Positions 25,585-35,291 of a DNA stretch of 64,000 nucleotides are shown here, piece by piece. The notes beneath the pieces were generated by a model. That model saw only the letters and a program-made list of their open reading frames with translations. It did not search any database and was not told where the DNA came from. The stretch is from Lachnospiraceae bacterium (GTDB lineage Bacteria > Bacillota > Clostridia > Lachnospirales > Lachnospiraceae): NCBI GenBank assembly GCA_025758065.1, contig CP107199.1, positions 1,361,501 to 1,425,500 on the forward strand, written 5' to 3'. Each line of letters begins with the position of its first letter. Position 1 is the stretch's first letter. The translations under genes were made by a program, and so were the position numbers.

Positions 25585-25624
25585 TTCCCCGTTTTGCCAG
25601 GGATCCATCTGGCAGAACGGGGAA
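25585..25624 (+). terminator. terminator of the GT51 gene
   Basis: TTCCCCGTTTTGCCAG pairs with CTGGCAGAACGGGGAA, one mismatch, followed by TTCTC. Confidence 0.7.
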
Positions 25625-25762
25625 TTCTCATATATGAAAAGTGTATATAAAATCCCGGAGAAAATAAAGGGGTTATCGGACAAAAGAAAATAAGTGCGGG
25701 AGGGGAGCTATTTATAAATATACAGTGCTAAAAGCGAAATCCCTGGTAAAAAGAATCACGGC

Positions 25763-25791
25763 TTGTAAAAGAAGGCCATATCTGCTAGAAT
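25763..25791 (+). promoter_or_regulatory. promoter of pth-mfd
   Basis: TTGTAA (25763-25768), a 17-base spacer and TAGAAT (25786-25791). The 115-base leader up to the pth start folds a GCGTTAGAT/ATCTAGCGC hairpin near 25841-25873. Nothing else is visible between 25625 and 25906. Confidence 0.6.
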
Positions 25792-25906
25792 AAGTGAACG
25801 GTTAGTACATCGTTTCATAAACAATGTATTAGTAAAATTAGCGTTAGATACCCCTATATGGCGGAATCTAGCGCTTTCAGGCGTGTTTTGGAAAGGAAAA
25901 TATTTT

Positions 25907-26473
25907 ATGTATATCATAGCAGGACTGGGAAACCCTACAAGGGAATATGAGAAGACAAGACATAATGTGGGATTTGATACCATTGATGTGCTGGCGGACA
26001 GGTTAAACGCATCTGTGGATGAGAAGAAGTTTAAGGGACTTTATGGAAGGGGGATCATCGCAGGGGAAAAGGTGATCCTTTTAAAACCCCAGACTTTTAT
26101 GAATTTAAGCGGTGAGAGCGTAAGAGAAGCGGCAGATTTCTATAAAGTGGATCCGGAGCGTATTATTGTTATATATGATGATATCAGTCTGGATGTAGGT
26201 CAGCTGCGCATCCGCAAGAAAGGCAGTGCAGGCGGCCATAATGGTATTAAAAATATCATTGCCCATCTGGGAACCCAGGAGTTTCCAAGGATCAAGGTGG
26301 GCGTAGGTGACAAGCCCCCCAGAATGGATCTGGCAGATTATGTACTCAGCCGTTTTTCTAAGGAAGACCGTGAGAAAATGGAACAGGCATTTAAAGATGC
26401 GGCAGATGCGGTAGAGGTTATGATCACAGAAGGGGCAGATGCGGCTATGAACCGGTTTAATGGCCATAAATAA
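25907..26473 (+). CDS. pth: peptidyl-tRNA hydrolase
   Basis: 188 residues. It releases tRNA from peptidyl-tRNA that has dropped off the ribosome. Family signatures are GLGNPTREYEKTRHNVGF (residues 6-23, with the catalytic His20 and Asn10), LLKPQTFMNLSGESV near 60-74 and IVIYDDISLDVGQLRIRKKGSAGGHNGIK near 87-115 (Asp91-type and His residues). GAAAGGA at 25891-25897 fits ATG 25907. mfd follows, the usual Firmicutes pairing. Confidence 0.95.
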   Translation: MYIIAGLGNPTREYEKTRHNVGFDTIDVLADRLNASVDEKKFKGLYGRGIIAGEKVILLKPQTFMNLSGESVREAADFYKVDPERIIVIYDDISLDVGQLRIRKKGSAGGHNGIKNIIAHLGTQEFPRIKVGVGDKPPRMDLADYVLSRFSKEDREKMEQAFKDAADAVEVMITEGADAAMNRFNGHK

Positions 26474-26519
26474 AAAATCTTCTCGCACAATCAAGTAGAA
26501 AAAGATTCCGGGAGAATAT
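26472..26519 (+). repeat. partial R2 element (one end)
   Basis: AAAAATCTTCTCGCACAATC then AAAGATTCCGGGAGAATAT match the last 48 bases of the whole R2 at 47999-48161 with a few changes. It begins at the pth stop codon. The other end is missing. Confidence 0.6.
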
Positions 26520-26565
26520 AGAAGCAAAAGGGTTGGTCATCAGATACAGGATATAAGGGGAAAAT

Positions 26566-29500
26566 ATGGAAAATCCGTTATTGGAATTACAGGAATATGA
26601 AAATCTACAGGAAGCGTTAAAAAAGGCAAAAGGACCGGTCCAGGCAACGGGAACCCTTGATTCCCAGAAGGTACACCTGATGCACTGGTTGGGAAAAGAC
26701 GGGGGTTTTTCCTGGAAACTGGTGGTGACTTATGATGACCAGAGAGCCAGGGAGATCTATGATGATTTTCGCAGTTTTACGGAAGACGTATGGCTTTATC
26801 CTGCAAAGGATCTGCTGTTTTACAGTGCGGATATCCATGGAAACCTGATGACCCGCCAGCGTATTGCCGTATGGCGGCACCTGATGGAAGAGGAAGAAGG
26901 CGTGGTCGTCACTACGCTGGACGGTCTTATGGATCATCTGCTGCCTTTAGTATTTTTAAAGCAGCAGGCAGTGACTGTGGAAAATGGTCAGGTCATGGAT
27001 CTGGATGAGTGGAAGGAGCGGCTGACAGCACTGGGCTATGAGCGTACGGCCCAGGTAGACGGAATGGGCCAGTTTTCAATCCGCGGTGGCATTGTGGACA
27101 TTTTCCCGCTGACAGAAGAAGTGCCGGTGCGTATTGAACTGTGGGATGATGAGGTAGACTCTATCCGCAGCTTTGACCCGGAAAGCCAGCGGTCTGTGGA
27201 ACAGCTGGAAAAGATCACCATTTATCCGGCAGCAGAGACCATTTTAACGAAAAAGCAGTTGGAAGCCGGGATAGAGAGGCTGGAAAAGGAAGAAAAAGAA
27301 TATGAAGCAGCCTTAAGGGCCAAACATCAGATCGAGGAAGCATCCCGCATCAGGGGGATCATCAAAGAACTGACAGAAGGGATTACACAAGGCTGGAAAC
27401 GGGATGGACTTGATGCCTATATCCGGTATTTCTGCCCGGAAACAGTGTCATTTCTGGACTACTTTCCGGCGGGAGATACGCTGATCTGTCTGGATGAACC
27501 GGCGAGATTAAAGGATAAGGGCGAGACTGTAGAGCAGGAATTTCGTGAAAGCATGATCCACCGCCTGGAAAAGGGATATCTTCTTCCTGGCCAGACAGAG
27601 CTTCTCTATGCAGGGGCACAGGTTCTTGCAAAGCTTCAAAGCCCTTATACAGTGATGCTTACCGGTCTTGACCAGAAGCTTCCAGGCATGAAGGTAAAGG
27701 AAAAGTTCAGCTTTGATGTACGCAACGTAAACTCCTATCAGAACAGTTTTGACATGCTCATAAGCGATCTAACCCGATGGAAAAAAGAAGGCTACAGGGT
27801 GGTTTTACTGTCTGCGTCCAGGACAAGAGCCAGCCGGCTGGCCAGTGACCTGCGGGAATATGATCTGCGGGCTTATTGTCCGGATGGAACAGGGGAAGAA
27901 CATAAGGCGGCTCCAGGTGAGATCTTAGTTACCTATGGAAATATCCACCGGGGTTTTGAGTATCCCCTGATCAAATATGTCATTATTACAGAAGGTGACA
28001 TGTTTGGCACAGAAAAGAAGAAAAAACGACGGAAAAAGAGCAATTACCAGGGAAAAGCCATTCAGAGCTTTTCGGAACTGGCAGTAGGAGATTATGTAGT
28101 CCATGAGGAACATGGTCTTGGTATCTACAAGGGAATTGAAAAGGTAGAGCGGGACAAGGTCATTAAGGACTATATTAAGATCGAGTATGGAGACGGGGGA
28201 AATCTGTATCTTCCGGCCACCAGACTGGAAAGTATCCAGAAATACGCCGGTGCAGATGCCAAAAAGCCGAAACTGAATAAGTTAGGCGGAACTGAGTGGA
28301 ATAAGACAAAGACCCGTGTAAAGGGGGCTGTTCAGGAAATTGCCAGGGATCTTGTAAAGCTTTATGCAGCCCGTCAGGCGCAAAATGGTTATCAGTACGG
28401 GGAAGATACGGTATGGCAGAAGGAATTTGAGGAACTGTTCCCTTATGAGGAGACGGATGACCAGTTAGATGCTATTGAAGCAGTGAAGAAGGATATGGAA
28501 AGCCGCAAGATCATGGACCGGCTGATTTGTGGTGATGTTGGCTATGGCAAGACAGAGATCGCTCTTCGGGCTGCTTTTAAGGCAGTCCAGGACAGCAGGC
28601 AGGTAGTGTATCTGGTGCCTACTACTATTCTGGCACAGCAGCATTACAATACCTTTGTCCAGAGAATGAAGGATTTTCCGGTGCGGATTGATATGTTAAG
28701 CCGTTTCTGCACCCCATCCCAGCAGAAAAAGACATTGGAAGACCTGCGAAAAGGCATGGTAGACATTGTGATCGGCACTCACAGAGTGCTTTCCAAAGAC
28801 TTAAAGTTTAAAAACCTGGGGCTTCTGATCATTGATGAGGAACAGCGTTTTGGTGTGGCCCATAAAGAAAAAATCAAGCAGTTAAAGGAAAATGTAGATG
28901 TTATGACTCTGACCGCAACTCCTATTCCAAGAACATTGCACATGAGCCTTGCGGGGATCCGGGATATGAGCGTACTTGAGGAGCCGCCTGTAGACCGTAC
29001 GCCTATCCAGACTTATGTAATGGAATATAATGAGGAAATGGTCCGGGAAGCCATTAACAGGGAGCTGGCACGAAAAGGCCAGGTGTATTATGTATATAAC
29101 CGGGTAACAGATATTGATGAGGTAGCGGCAAGAATCCAGAAGCTGGTGCCGGATGCAGTAGTTACTTTTGCCCATGGACAGATGCATGAGCATCAGTTAG
29201 AGCGGATCATGACTGATTTTATTAATGGTGAGATCGATGTTTTAGTATCTACTACCATTATTGAAACCGGTCTTGATATTCCAAATGCCAACACCATGAT
29301 CATCCACGATGCAGACCGTCTGGGACTTTCGCAGCTGTATCAGCTCCGTGGACGCGTAGGACGATCCAACCGCACTTCCTATGCATTTTTAATGTATAAG
29401 AGGGATAAGCTTTTAAAGGAAGAAGCGGAAAAACGCCTTCAGGCAATCCGGGAGTTTACGGAGCTTGGTTCCGGTATTAAGATTGCCATGCGTGATCTGG

Positions 29501-30096
29501 AGATCCGCGGTGCGGGAAATGTTCTTGGCGCAGAGCAGCATGGGCACATGGAAGCAGTGGGATACGATCTTTACTGCAAAATGTTAAACCAGGCGGTTCT
29601 GGCATTAAAAGGTGAGGAAACGGAAGAAGATTCCTATGCTACCAGCGTGGAATGTGACATTGATGCCTATATTCCTGTCACATATATTAAAAATGAGTAT
29701 CAGAAACTGGATATTTATAAGAGAATCTCTGCCATTGAGACAAAAGATGAATACATGGATATGCAGGATGAACTGGTGGACCGTTTTGGGGATATTCCAA
29801 AGAGTGTGGAAAATCTTCTGGTCATTGCCAGAGTGCGTGCCCTGGCACATAAGTGTTATGTGACAGAGGTTCTGGTGAAGGAAAAAGAAGTGAAGCTGAC
29901 TATGTATCAGAAGGCGAAGATCAATGTAGGAGGTATACCGGATCTGGTAAATTCCTACGGTGGTGCCTTAAAGCTGGTACCTGGAGAAGTGCCGGTGTTC
30001 CATTATGTGGAAAGAAAGCCAAAAGGCATTACTATCGAAGATATGCTGTTTAAAGCAGAGGAGATATTAAAGGGGTTAAGAAAGCTGCGGATGTAA
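26566..30096 (+). CDS. mfd: transcription-repair coupling factor
   Basis: 1,176 residues, normal length. It removes stalled RNA polymerase at DNA lesions and recruits UvrA. Order: UvrB-like N-terminal domains (GRGG-like SIRGGIVDIFPL near 175), RNA-polymerase interaction domain (SFSELAVGDYVVHEEHGLGIYKGIEK near 505-530), then RecG-like translocase with Walker A GDVGYGKTE near 655, IDEEQRFG near 755, and LRGRVGRSNRTSYAFLMY near 925. A C-terminal UvrA-interaction domain ends the protein. It sits just downstream of pth with its own ribosome binding site. Confidence 0.96.
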   Translation: MENPLLELQEYENLQEALKKAKGPVQATGTLDSQKVHLMHWLGKDGGFSWKLVVTYDDQRAREIYDDFRSFTEDVWLYPAKDLLFYSADIHGNLMTRQRIAVWRHLMEEEEGVVVTTLDGLMDHLLPLVFLKQQAVTVENGQVMDLDEWKERLTALGYERTAQVDGMGQFSIRGGIVDIFPLTEEVPVRIELWDDEVDSIRSFDPESQRSVEQLEKITIYPAAETILTKKQLEAGIERLEKEEKEYEAALRAKHQIEEASRIRGIIKELTEGITQGWKRDGLDAYIRYFCPETVSFLDYFPAGDTLICLDEPARLKDKGETVEQEFRESMIHRLEKGYLLPGQTELLYAGAQVLAKLQSPYTVMLTGLDQKLPGMKVKEKFSFDVRNVNSYQNSFDMLISDLTRWKKEGYRVVLLSASRTRASRLASDLREYDLRAYCPDGTGEEHKAAPGEILVTYGNIHRGFEYPLIKYVIITEGDMFGTEKKKKRRKKSNYQGKAIQSFSELAVGDYVVHEEHGLGIYKGIEKVERDKVIKDYIKIEYGDGGNLYLPATRLESIQKYAGADAKKPKLNKLGGTEWNKTKTRVKGAVQEIARDLVKLYAARQAQNGYQYGEDTVWQKEFEELFPYEETDDQLDAIEAVKKDMESRKIMDRLICGDVGYGKTEIALRAAFKAVQDSRQVVYLVPTTILAQQHYNTFVQRMKDFPVRIDMLSRFCTPSQQKKTLEDLRKGMVDIVIGTHRVLSKDLKFKNLGLLIIDEEQRFGVAHKEKIKQLKENVDVMTLTATPIPRTLHMSLAGIRDMSVLEEPPVDRTPIQTYVMEYNEEMVREAINRELARKGQVYYVYNRVTDIDEVAARIQKLVPDAVVTFAHGQMHEHQLERIMTDFINGEIDVLVSTTIIETGLDIPNANTMIIHDADRLGLSQLYQLRGRVGRSNRTSYAFLMYKRDKLLKEEAEKRLQAIREFTELGSGIKIAMRDLEIRGAGNVLGAEQHGHMEAVGYDLYCKMLNQAVLALKGEETEEDSYATSVECDIDAYIPVTYIKNEYQKLDIYKRISAIETKDEYMDMQDELVDRFGDIPKSVENLLVIARVRALAHKCYVTEVLVKEKEVKLTMYQKAKINVGGIPDLVNSYGGALKLVPGEVPVFHYVERKPKGITIEDMLFKAEEILKGLRKLRM

Positions 30097-30112
30097 GAGT
30101 CCGCAGCTTTTA
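30080..30112 (+). terminator. mfd terminator
   Basis: AAAGCTGCGG pairs with CCGCAGCTTT, followed by T; the mfd stop codon lies in the loop. Confidence 0.75.
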
Positions 30113-30116
30113 GCTT

Positions 30117-30281
30117 CTAGTATAATCCACAATAATTATCCGCCCCTTTCACTTGCCTAAATTTCCATCTGCCGCGTCAGCTTCAATCGACGATGCTACC
30201 GGCATCGCCTCATTCAGCTTCCTTGCACATGAAAATTTATCCTGCGTGTAAGGGATCGGTAATTATCGTGAATTATACTAG
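30117..30281. repeat. R3 palindromic element
   Basis: The ends read inward CTAGTATAATCCACAATAAT and CTAGTATAATTCACGATAAT, and similarity continues for about 40 bases with few mismatches. The centre holds a GATGC/GCATC stem. The whole 165 bp would form one long hairpin. It lies exactly between the mfd terminator and the stop codon of the next convergent gene. No second copy seen in this window. Confidence 0.65.
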
Positions 30282-30560
30282 TCATTGGCTGTCTGTATTT
30301 TCAGGCAGAGGATCAGTTACCGGCACCTGGATGGATTTCACCTTCACACCTTTAACTTTTCCCAGATCTCCTGCAAAGGAGCTGATCTCATTCTGGGTTC
30401 CATGAAGTACAACACTGACTACTGATACGCCGTATTCGCGGCAGGGAACTCCCAGTCTTGCGATGATCATGTGGGCACGCAGGTGGAGCTTTTCGTTCAT
30501 AATGGAAACAGATTCCGGGTCACTTATAATACAGCTGATGACAGCTAAACGGTCTTCCAT
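30282..30560 (-). CDS. TM1266-family iron-only hydrogenase system putative regulator
   Basis: 92 residues, a single ACT-like domain. It resembles the small 'iron-only hydrogenase system regulator' family: LAVISCIISDPESVSIMNEKLH, then MIIARLGVPCREYGVSVVSVVLHGTQNEISSFAGDLGKVKGVKVK. Members are usually found by [FeFe]-hydrogenase genes; none lies here, so its target is elsewhere. AGAAAGGAAC precedes the start. It is short but complete for the family. Confidence 0.75.
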   Translation of the reverse strand: MEDRLAVISCIISDPESVSIMNEKLHLRAHMIIARLGVPCREYGVSVVSVVLHGTQNEISSFAGDLGKVKGVKVKSIQVPVTDPLPENTDSQ

Positions 30561-30616
30561 GGATGATAGTTCCTTTCTGAGGGGATCTTTTGGACTATGC
30601 TGTGTGACGGTCAGAC

Positions 30617-31243
30617 TTAGAACCCAAGTGTATCATTTACCAGTATCACATGGATCCTGTCTTTGTGTCTGGAGTATCTTGTAATAAGGAACTGGCAGCA
30701 GATAGTGTCCGGGGATTTGCAGTCAAAGCATTTTCCGGTCTCTTTACATGGGGTTTTAATATCAAATCTCTGGGCATTGGCAGGTGCAGCAATATTTCTG
30801 GCACGTTTCATGGCACTGTCAAGGTCGCTGCAGATCTTGTTTATTCCCACAATGAAGATCACTTTTTTAGGACCCTGGGCAATACAGGAAACGCGGTTGG
30901 AGTTGCCATCAATATTTATTAAGATACCGTCATCTGTAAGGGCATTTGCACTGGAAAGAAAAACATCTGCATTGTAAGCAGCCATAAGTCCTTCTCTGGG
31001 CTCCATTTTATAGCGGTCGATATAATTGTAATTTCCTGCTTCAAGGGCGTTGATAAGTCCGATCTCATGGGCACTCATGCAGCCTCCCATGGCAATACTG
31101 CTTCCCTGTGGGATCAGCTCTAATGCCTGTTTTAAGGCAGCTTCTTTGCTTGGGGCATAGTAGCCGGACATGTTACGTGACTGAAGACCCTTGATCACAG
31201 TCTGTGCCAGACATTCATTTCTCTTTTTCACATTTTCGTCCAT
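30617..31243 (-). CDS. LUD-domain (lactate utilization-like) protein
   Basis: About 208 residues of the LUD/DUF162 fold (LutC-like). Key segments are GSSIAMGGCMSAHEIGLINAL near 49-69, ALTDDGILINIDGNSNRVSCIAQGPKKVIFIVGINKI near 105-140 and a cysteine cluster CKETGKCFDCKSPDTICC near 170-187. LUD proteins occur in lactate oxidation complexes, but stand-alone forms like this are uncharacterised. AGGAGG ahead of ATG 31243 sets the start; the frame is open for another 28 codons upstream. Not in an operon with lutA/lutB. Confidence 0.75.
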   Translation of the reverse strand: MDENVKKRNECLAQTVIKGLQSRNMSGYYAPSKEAALKQALELIPQGSSIAMGGCMSAHEIGLINALEAGNYNYIDRYKMEPREGLMAAYNADVFLSSANALTDDGILINIDGNSNRVSCIAQGPKKVIFIVGINKICSDLDSAMKRARNIAAPANAQRFDIKTPCKETGKCFDCKSPDTICCQFLITRYSRHKDRIHVILVNDTLGF

Positions 31244-31455
31244 AGTGGGTTCCTCCTGTATTCTGAATAATTTTTTCAATAACCTTATTAATAACCTCAT
31301 TTTAGCAGAAATTGCATAAAAATCCACTTATTTTTGTAAAGAGGATTCATCTTGCAGGATGAATGGCAGATGTTTATAATAAACGTAGAAGAAAAACAGA
31401 TAATAACAGGTAAAGACGATATAAAAACAGAGCAGGGAAGGAAAAGGGATAAAAC

Positions 31456-33411
31456 ATGTCAGATACAGAATATGGAGCAGCGCTAAAGCTGGGCAAAAAA
31501 CAGTACCAGGATTCAGTGGCAAAAGGAGAATATCCTTATCTTCCGGTGTTAGATGAAGCCTTATCTTATACGGAAATCGTATCACAGGTGTCATTGGGGA
31601 CGATGGATATACCATTGTCGAAGCTGGTGGGAACTAAGACAGCGGAACGGTCTATTTCTTTTGCAAATAATTTTATGCCGCTTCTTACAGAACGTTCTGA
31701 GTTTGCTATTAAATGGCAGAACCTCTACAATTACCAGGTAGAAGACGGCATCAATGATCCTATAGTGGCATATGAGTTTATGAACCGTTTTTATGTCCAG
31801 GAGGGAAATAAAAGGGTCAGTGTCATGAAATATCTGGGGGCCTACAGCATTCCCGGAACAGTGATCCGTTTGATCCCGAAACGTACGGATGATTTGGAAA
31901 ACAGGCTGTATTATGAATTTCTGGATTTTTATAAGGTTTCATCCAACTGTGATGTGTGGTTCAGCAAGGAAGGAAGATATAACGAACTTTTAAAGCTGAT
32001 GGGATTGAAACCGGATCAGATATGGACGGAGGAAGAACGGATATATTTCCGCTCTGCTTATGGCCGTTTTGCAAAGGCTTTCCAGATGGCCCATGGAGAC
32101 AGGCTGAAGCTTACAGAGGGAGATGCATTTTTAGTATATATTGAAGTTTACGGATATGATAATGTAAAGGGACAGACAGAACGGGAGATGTATCGTGCGC
32201 TGATGCGCATCTGGGAAGAGATCCAGCTGGCTAACAGGGGAAATAAGATTGAGCTGATCCAGGATCCTCAGGAAGTAGAAGAAGATAAAAAACCGGCTAT
32301 TTTAAAATGGTTCCTTCCCCAGGAAGAGATCCCCAGTGGATTAAAAGTAGGCTTTATTTACGGAAGAACAGCGGAAACGTCCCGTTGGATCTACGGACAT
32401 GAGCTTGGAAGAATGTATCTGGAGCAGGTATTTCCCGGAAAACTGACGACTATGGTAGTGGATCATGTGGAGACAGAAGACGATGTGGCAGCGGCCATCG
32501 AAAAGGAAGTAAAAGCAGGCTGCACCATTATTTTTACCATTACATCCAGAATGCTGAACCAGAGTGTACGTTCAGCGGCTTTTTATCCGGATATTAAATT
32601 TTATAACTGTTCTATTAATATGTCCTATTCTTCTGTGTGCAATTACTATGCAAGGATGTATGAAGCAAAATTCCTTATGGGAGCTATTGCAGCTGCACTT
32701 TCAAGAGAAGACAAGCTGGGATATATAGCAGAACAGCCTACATATGGAATGTTAGCGGATATCAATGCATTTGCATTGGGAGCCAGAATGGTCAATCCTT
32801 ATGTAGAGGTTCATCTGGAATGGGCCAGAAGAAAGAAAGAGAAGCATACAGAGGACATTTTGCATGATAAAGGGATCAGATATATTTCCGGTCATGACAT
32901 GATCAATCCGGATCACCCGTCCAGAGAGTATGGTCTTTATCTGAAAAAAGAAGACGGGACTATTAAAAACCTTGCTATGCCGGTATGGCACTGGGGGAAG
33001 TTTTATGAACAGATCATCCGTCTCGCTTTTAAGAGCACAGAAGAGATTGAGTCCATGAAAGGGAAAAAGGCGGTTAACTACTGGTGGGGAATGTCAGCAG
33101 ATGTGATCGATGTAATATGTTCTGAAAATATCCCGAATGGCACCAGAAGACTGATCGAATTTTTGAAAAACTCCATCCGAGCAGGAAGCTTTCATCCATT
33201 TGATGGCCTGATCTATGCACAGGATGGAAGGGCTAAATGCACCCAGGGAAAAAGCTTAAAGGCTGAGGAGATCATCACCATGAACTGGCTTGCCCAGAAT
33301 GTGGTTGGCTATATTCCAGAGATTGAAGAGATGAATGAGCGTGCACAGGAACTGATGCAGCTTCAGGGAATCAAGACGGCCGGACAGGCAGAGACGGAGA
33401 ATGATAAATGA
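31456..33411 (+). CDS. cytosolic ParB-like/BMP (purine nucleoside-binding type) fusion
   Basis: 651 residues with no signal peptide. The N-terminal half has a ParB/sulfiredoxin-like pattern: IPLSKLVGTKTAERSISFANNF near 49-70 and YVQEGNKRVSVMKYL near 112-126. From about 295 (GLKVGFIYGRTAETSRWIYGHELG) to about 575 it matches the BMP/PnrA lipoprotein-type nucleoside-binding domain, but in the cytoplasm. A sensor of nucleosides or another ligand is plausible; the function is unknown. AGGAAAAGGG precedes the start. The stop overlaps the metallophosphoesterase start by four bases. Confidence 0.75.
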   Translation: MSDTEYGAALKLGKKQYQDSVAKGEYPYLPVLDEALSYTEIVSQVSLGTMDIPLSKLVGTKTAERSISFANNFMPLLTERSEFAIKWQNLYNYQVEDGINDPIVAYEFMNRFYVQEGNKRVSVMKYLGAYSIPGTVIRLIPKRTDDLENRLYYEFLDFYKVSSNCDVWFSKEGRYNELLKLMGLKPDQIWTEEERIYFRSAYGRFAKAFQMAHGDRLKLTEGDAFLVYIEVYGYDNVKGQTEREMYRALMRIWEEIQLANRGNKIELIQDPQEVEEDKKPAILKWFLPQEEIPSGLKVGFIYGRTAETSRWIYGHELGRMYLEQVFPGKLTTMVVDHVETEDDVAAAIEKEVKAGCTIIFTITSRMLNQSVRSAAFYPDIKFYNCSINMSYSSVCNYYARMYEAKFLMGAIAAALSREDKLGYIAEQPTYGMLADINAFALGARMVNPYVEVHLEWARRKKEKHTEDILHDKGIRYISGHDMINPDHPSREYGLYLKKEDGTIKNLAMPVWHWGKFYEQIIRLAFKSTEEIESMKGKKAVNYWWGMSADVIDVICSENIPNGTRRLIEFLKNSIRAGSFHPFDGLIYAQDGRAKCTQGKSLKAEEIITMNWLAQNVVGYIPEIEEMNERAQELMQLQGIKTAGQAETENDK

Positions 33412-34037
33412 ATATAATGATATTTGCAGATCAGGAATCAAAGCTTTTATATGAGTATTATGATCCGGAACGGATGAAGGATATTGATCTGATCATTTCC
33501 TGCGGTGATCTGCCTCCGGAATATCTTACATTTTTTGCTACATTGTGCCATGCCCCTCTTTTGTATGTAAAGGGCAATCATGACGGAAAATATGAGCAAA
33601 AACCGCCGGAAGGCTGTATCTGTATTGAAGATAATATTTATGTATACAAGGGTGTGCGTATTCTGGGGCTGGGAGGTTCCATGGAATATATACCAGGGGC
33701 ATCAAACCAGTATACAGAATGGAGAATGAGGGCACGTATCCGGAAACTGTGGTGGAAATTGTGGTGGCATAAGGGATTTGATATACTTGTAACCCATGCG
33801 CCGGCCTATAAGCTGAATGATATGGAAGATCTCCCACACCGGGGATTTAAGGCTTTTCTGAAACTGATGGATAAATATCATCCAAAATACTTTCTTCATG
33901 GCCATGTACATGCTAATTATGGGAAAGGTTTTAAACGTAAAGACGTGTATGGCACTACCAGGGTGATCAATGGATATGAGTTTTATGTGATCGAGTATCC
34001 TGGGGAGCCGGTGGAATCTGCAGAGAAAAGAATATAG
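33408..34037 (+). CDS. calcineurin-like metallophosphoesterase
   Basis: 209 residues. Metallophosphoesterase motifs are GDLPPE (residues 32-37), KGNHDGKY near 55 and HGHVHANYG near 163. The first motif is ADQES rather than the usual DxH, so one metal ligand is replaced by Gln/Glu. It is translationally coupled to the ParB/BMP fusion (ATGA overlap), so the pair probably acts together. Substrate unknown. Confidence 0.78.
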   Translation: MNIMIFADQESKLLYEYYDPERMKDIDLIISCGDLPPEYLTFFATLCHAPLLYVKGNHDGKYEQKPPEGCICIEDNIYVYKGVRILGLGGSMEYIPGASNQYTEWRMRARIRKLWWKLWWHKGFDILVTHAPAYKLNDMEDLPHRGFKAFLKLMDKYHPKYFLHGHVHANYGKGFKRKDVYGTTRVINGYEFYVIEYPGEPVESAEKRI

Positions 34038-34049
34038 AATCATAAATAA

Positions 34050-34088
34050 AAACCGTCCAAAGCTTAAAAAGAACTTTGGGCGGTTTTA
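34050..34088. terminator. bidirectional terminator
   Basis: AAACCGTCCAAAG pairs with CTTTGGGCGGTTT, A-run before and T-run after, between convergent genes. Confidence 0.8.
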
Positions 34089-34097
34089 CTGATCTGT

Positions 34098-35180
34098 TTA
34101 AGAAAGTAAAGAACGAACGGTTTCGCCTGGTACTATTTCTACTGGGGTGAGTATCTTTACAGGAAGACAATTGCCATTGTTTAACTGCCAGATCATATGC
34201 ATGACAGTAGATTCGGAAATGGCTTCAATATGTGTTTCTACCGTGGAGATCCGCGGGCTGATAATGTTGTAATAGCCCAGATTATCATATCCGATGACAC
34301 TTACATCGCCTGGTACGGTAAGACCAGTTTTACAGATGGCATTGATGGCTCCTGTTGCAAGGCGGTCATTAAATGCAAACAGGGCAGTAGGCATTTCGCC
34401 TTTATAAGTGCTGAAGAAATCAAAGCATACTTTTTCCGCTGCATCATAAAGCCAGGAGCCTGTTTCCAGGATCAGTTCCGGATGAATAGTAAGTCCTTCT
34501 TCCTGAAATGCTTGAAGGAAACCGGATAAACGTTCCTGGTTGCTGAGATAGCTGCGCACACCGGCTAAGATAGCAACATTTTTGTGTCCATTTGTGATGA
34601 GGTAGCGGCCTGCAAGGTAAGCACCCCTGCGGTTGTCGGATAAGATTGAGGGAAGTTTGTCAGAATAACTGTTGACTAAAACGCAGGGAATGTTCTGACT
34701 AACAGCGTACTCGATATGTTTTTGGGAAACGTTGCTTACAAAAACAATACCAGAAAGTCCAAGAGCAGCTGTCTTTTCAGCAATATTATCGGAAGAATCC
34801 AGCGTGGTGTAGATCAGGGAGCAGCCGTTTTTCTGGAAATCCCGTTCCAGTATATTAAACAGAGAAGAATAAAAGGGCTCTGTTATGATATTTTCTTTTG
34901 GAAGGAAAAACCCGATGTTTTTGTTGGTGGTGACTTTTGGGGGCTCTGCAGCAGCAGGAACACTGCTGAGGACAACTGTGCCTTTACCCGGGCACTTTTC
35001 AATCAGTCCTTCATCAGCCAGCATCTGCATAGCTTTTCGCAACGTGCTGCGGTTGACATCATATTTTTCGGAAAGGACCTGCTCTGTAGGGAGTAAGCTT
35101 CCTACTGCATAGACATCCTCAAGGATATCCTTTTTGATGTCATCATAAATCATAGAATAGCGAAATTTTTCTTTACTCAT
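34098..35180 (-). CDS. GntR-type HTH with LacI-type sensor regulator
   Basis: 360 residues. The N-terminal GntR winged helix (LPTEQVLSEKYDVNRSTLRKAMQMLADEGLI near 30-60) is joined to a LacI/PBP1-type effector domain (about 85-350; GIVFVSNVSQ, ALFAFNDRLATGAINAI, PGDVSVIGYDNLGYY). This is the AraR-like architecture, usually a sugar-responsive repressor. It probably controls the adjacent alcohol dehydrogenase and the divergent HIT-TRAP operon, whose promoters share an ATATGTATACT box. The start is set by the family N-terminus MSKEKFRYSMIYDDI. Confidence 0.85.
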   Translation of the reverse strand: MSKEKFRYSMIYDDIKKDILEDVYAVGSLLPTEQVLSEKYDVNRSTLRKAMQMLADEGLIEKCPGKGTVVLSSVPAAAEPPKVTTNKNIGFFLPKENIITEPFYSSLFNILERDFQKNGCSLIYTTLDSSDNIAEKTAALGLSGIVFVSNVSQKHIEYAVSQNIPCVLVNSYSDKLPSILSDNRRGAYLAGRYLITNGHKNVAILAGVRSYLSNQERLSGFLQAFQEEGLTIHPELILETGSWLYDAAEKVCFDFFSTYKGEMPTALFAFNDRLATGAINAICKTGLTVPGDVSVIGYDNLGYYNIISPRISTVETHIEAISESTVMHMIWQLNNGNCLPVKILTPVEIVPGETVRSLLS

Positions 35181-35291
35181 ATTGTACCTAACTATATTGT
35201 TTGTTAATTGCGGGCTGTCCGCTATGGATCATGTATATATTTAATATTTTAACATGCCAGATCCATTCCTGCAATTCATGTTAAAAAAACG

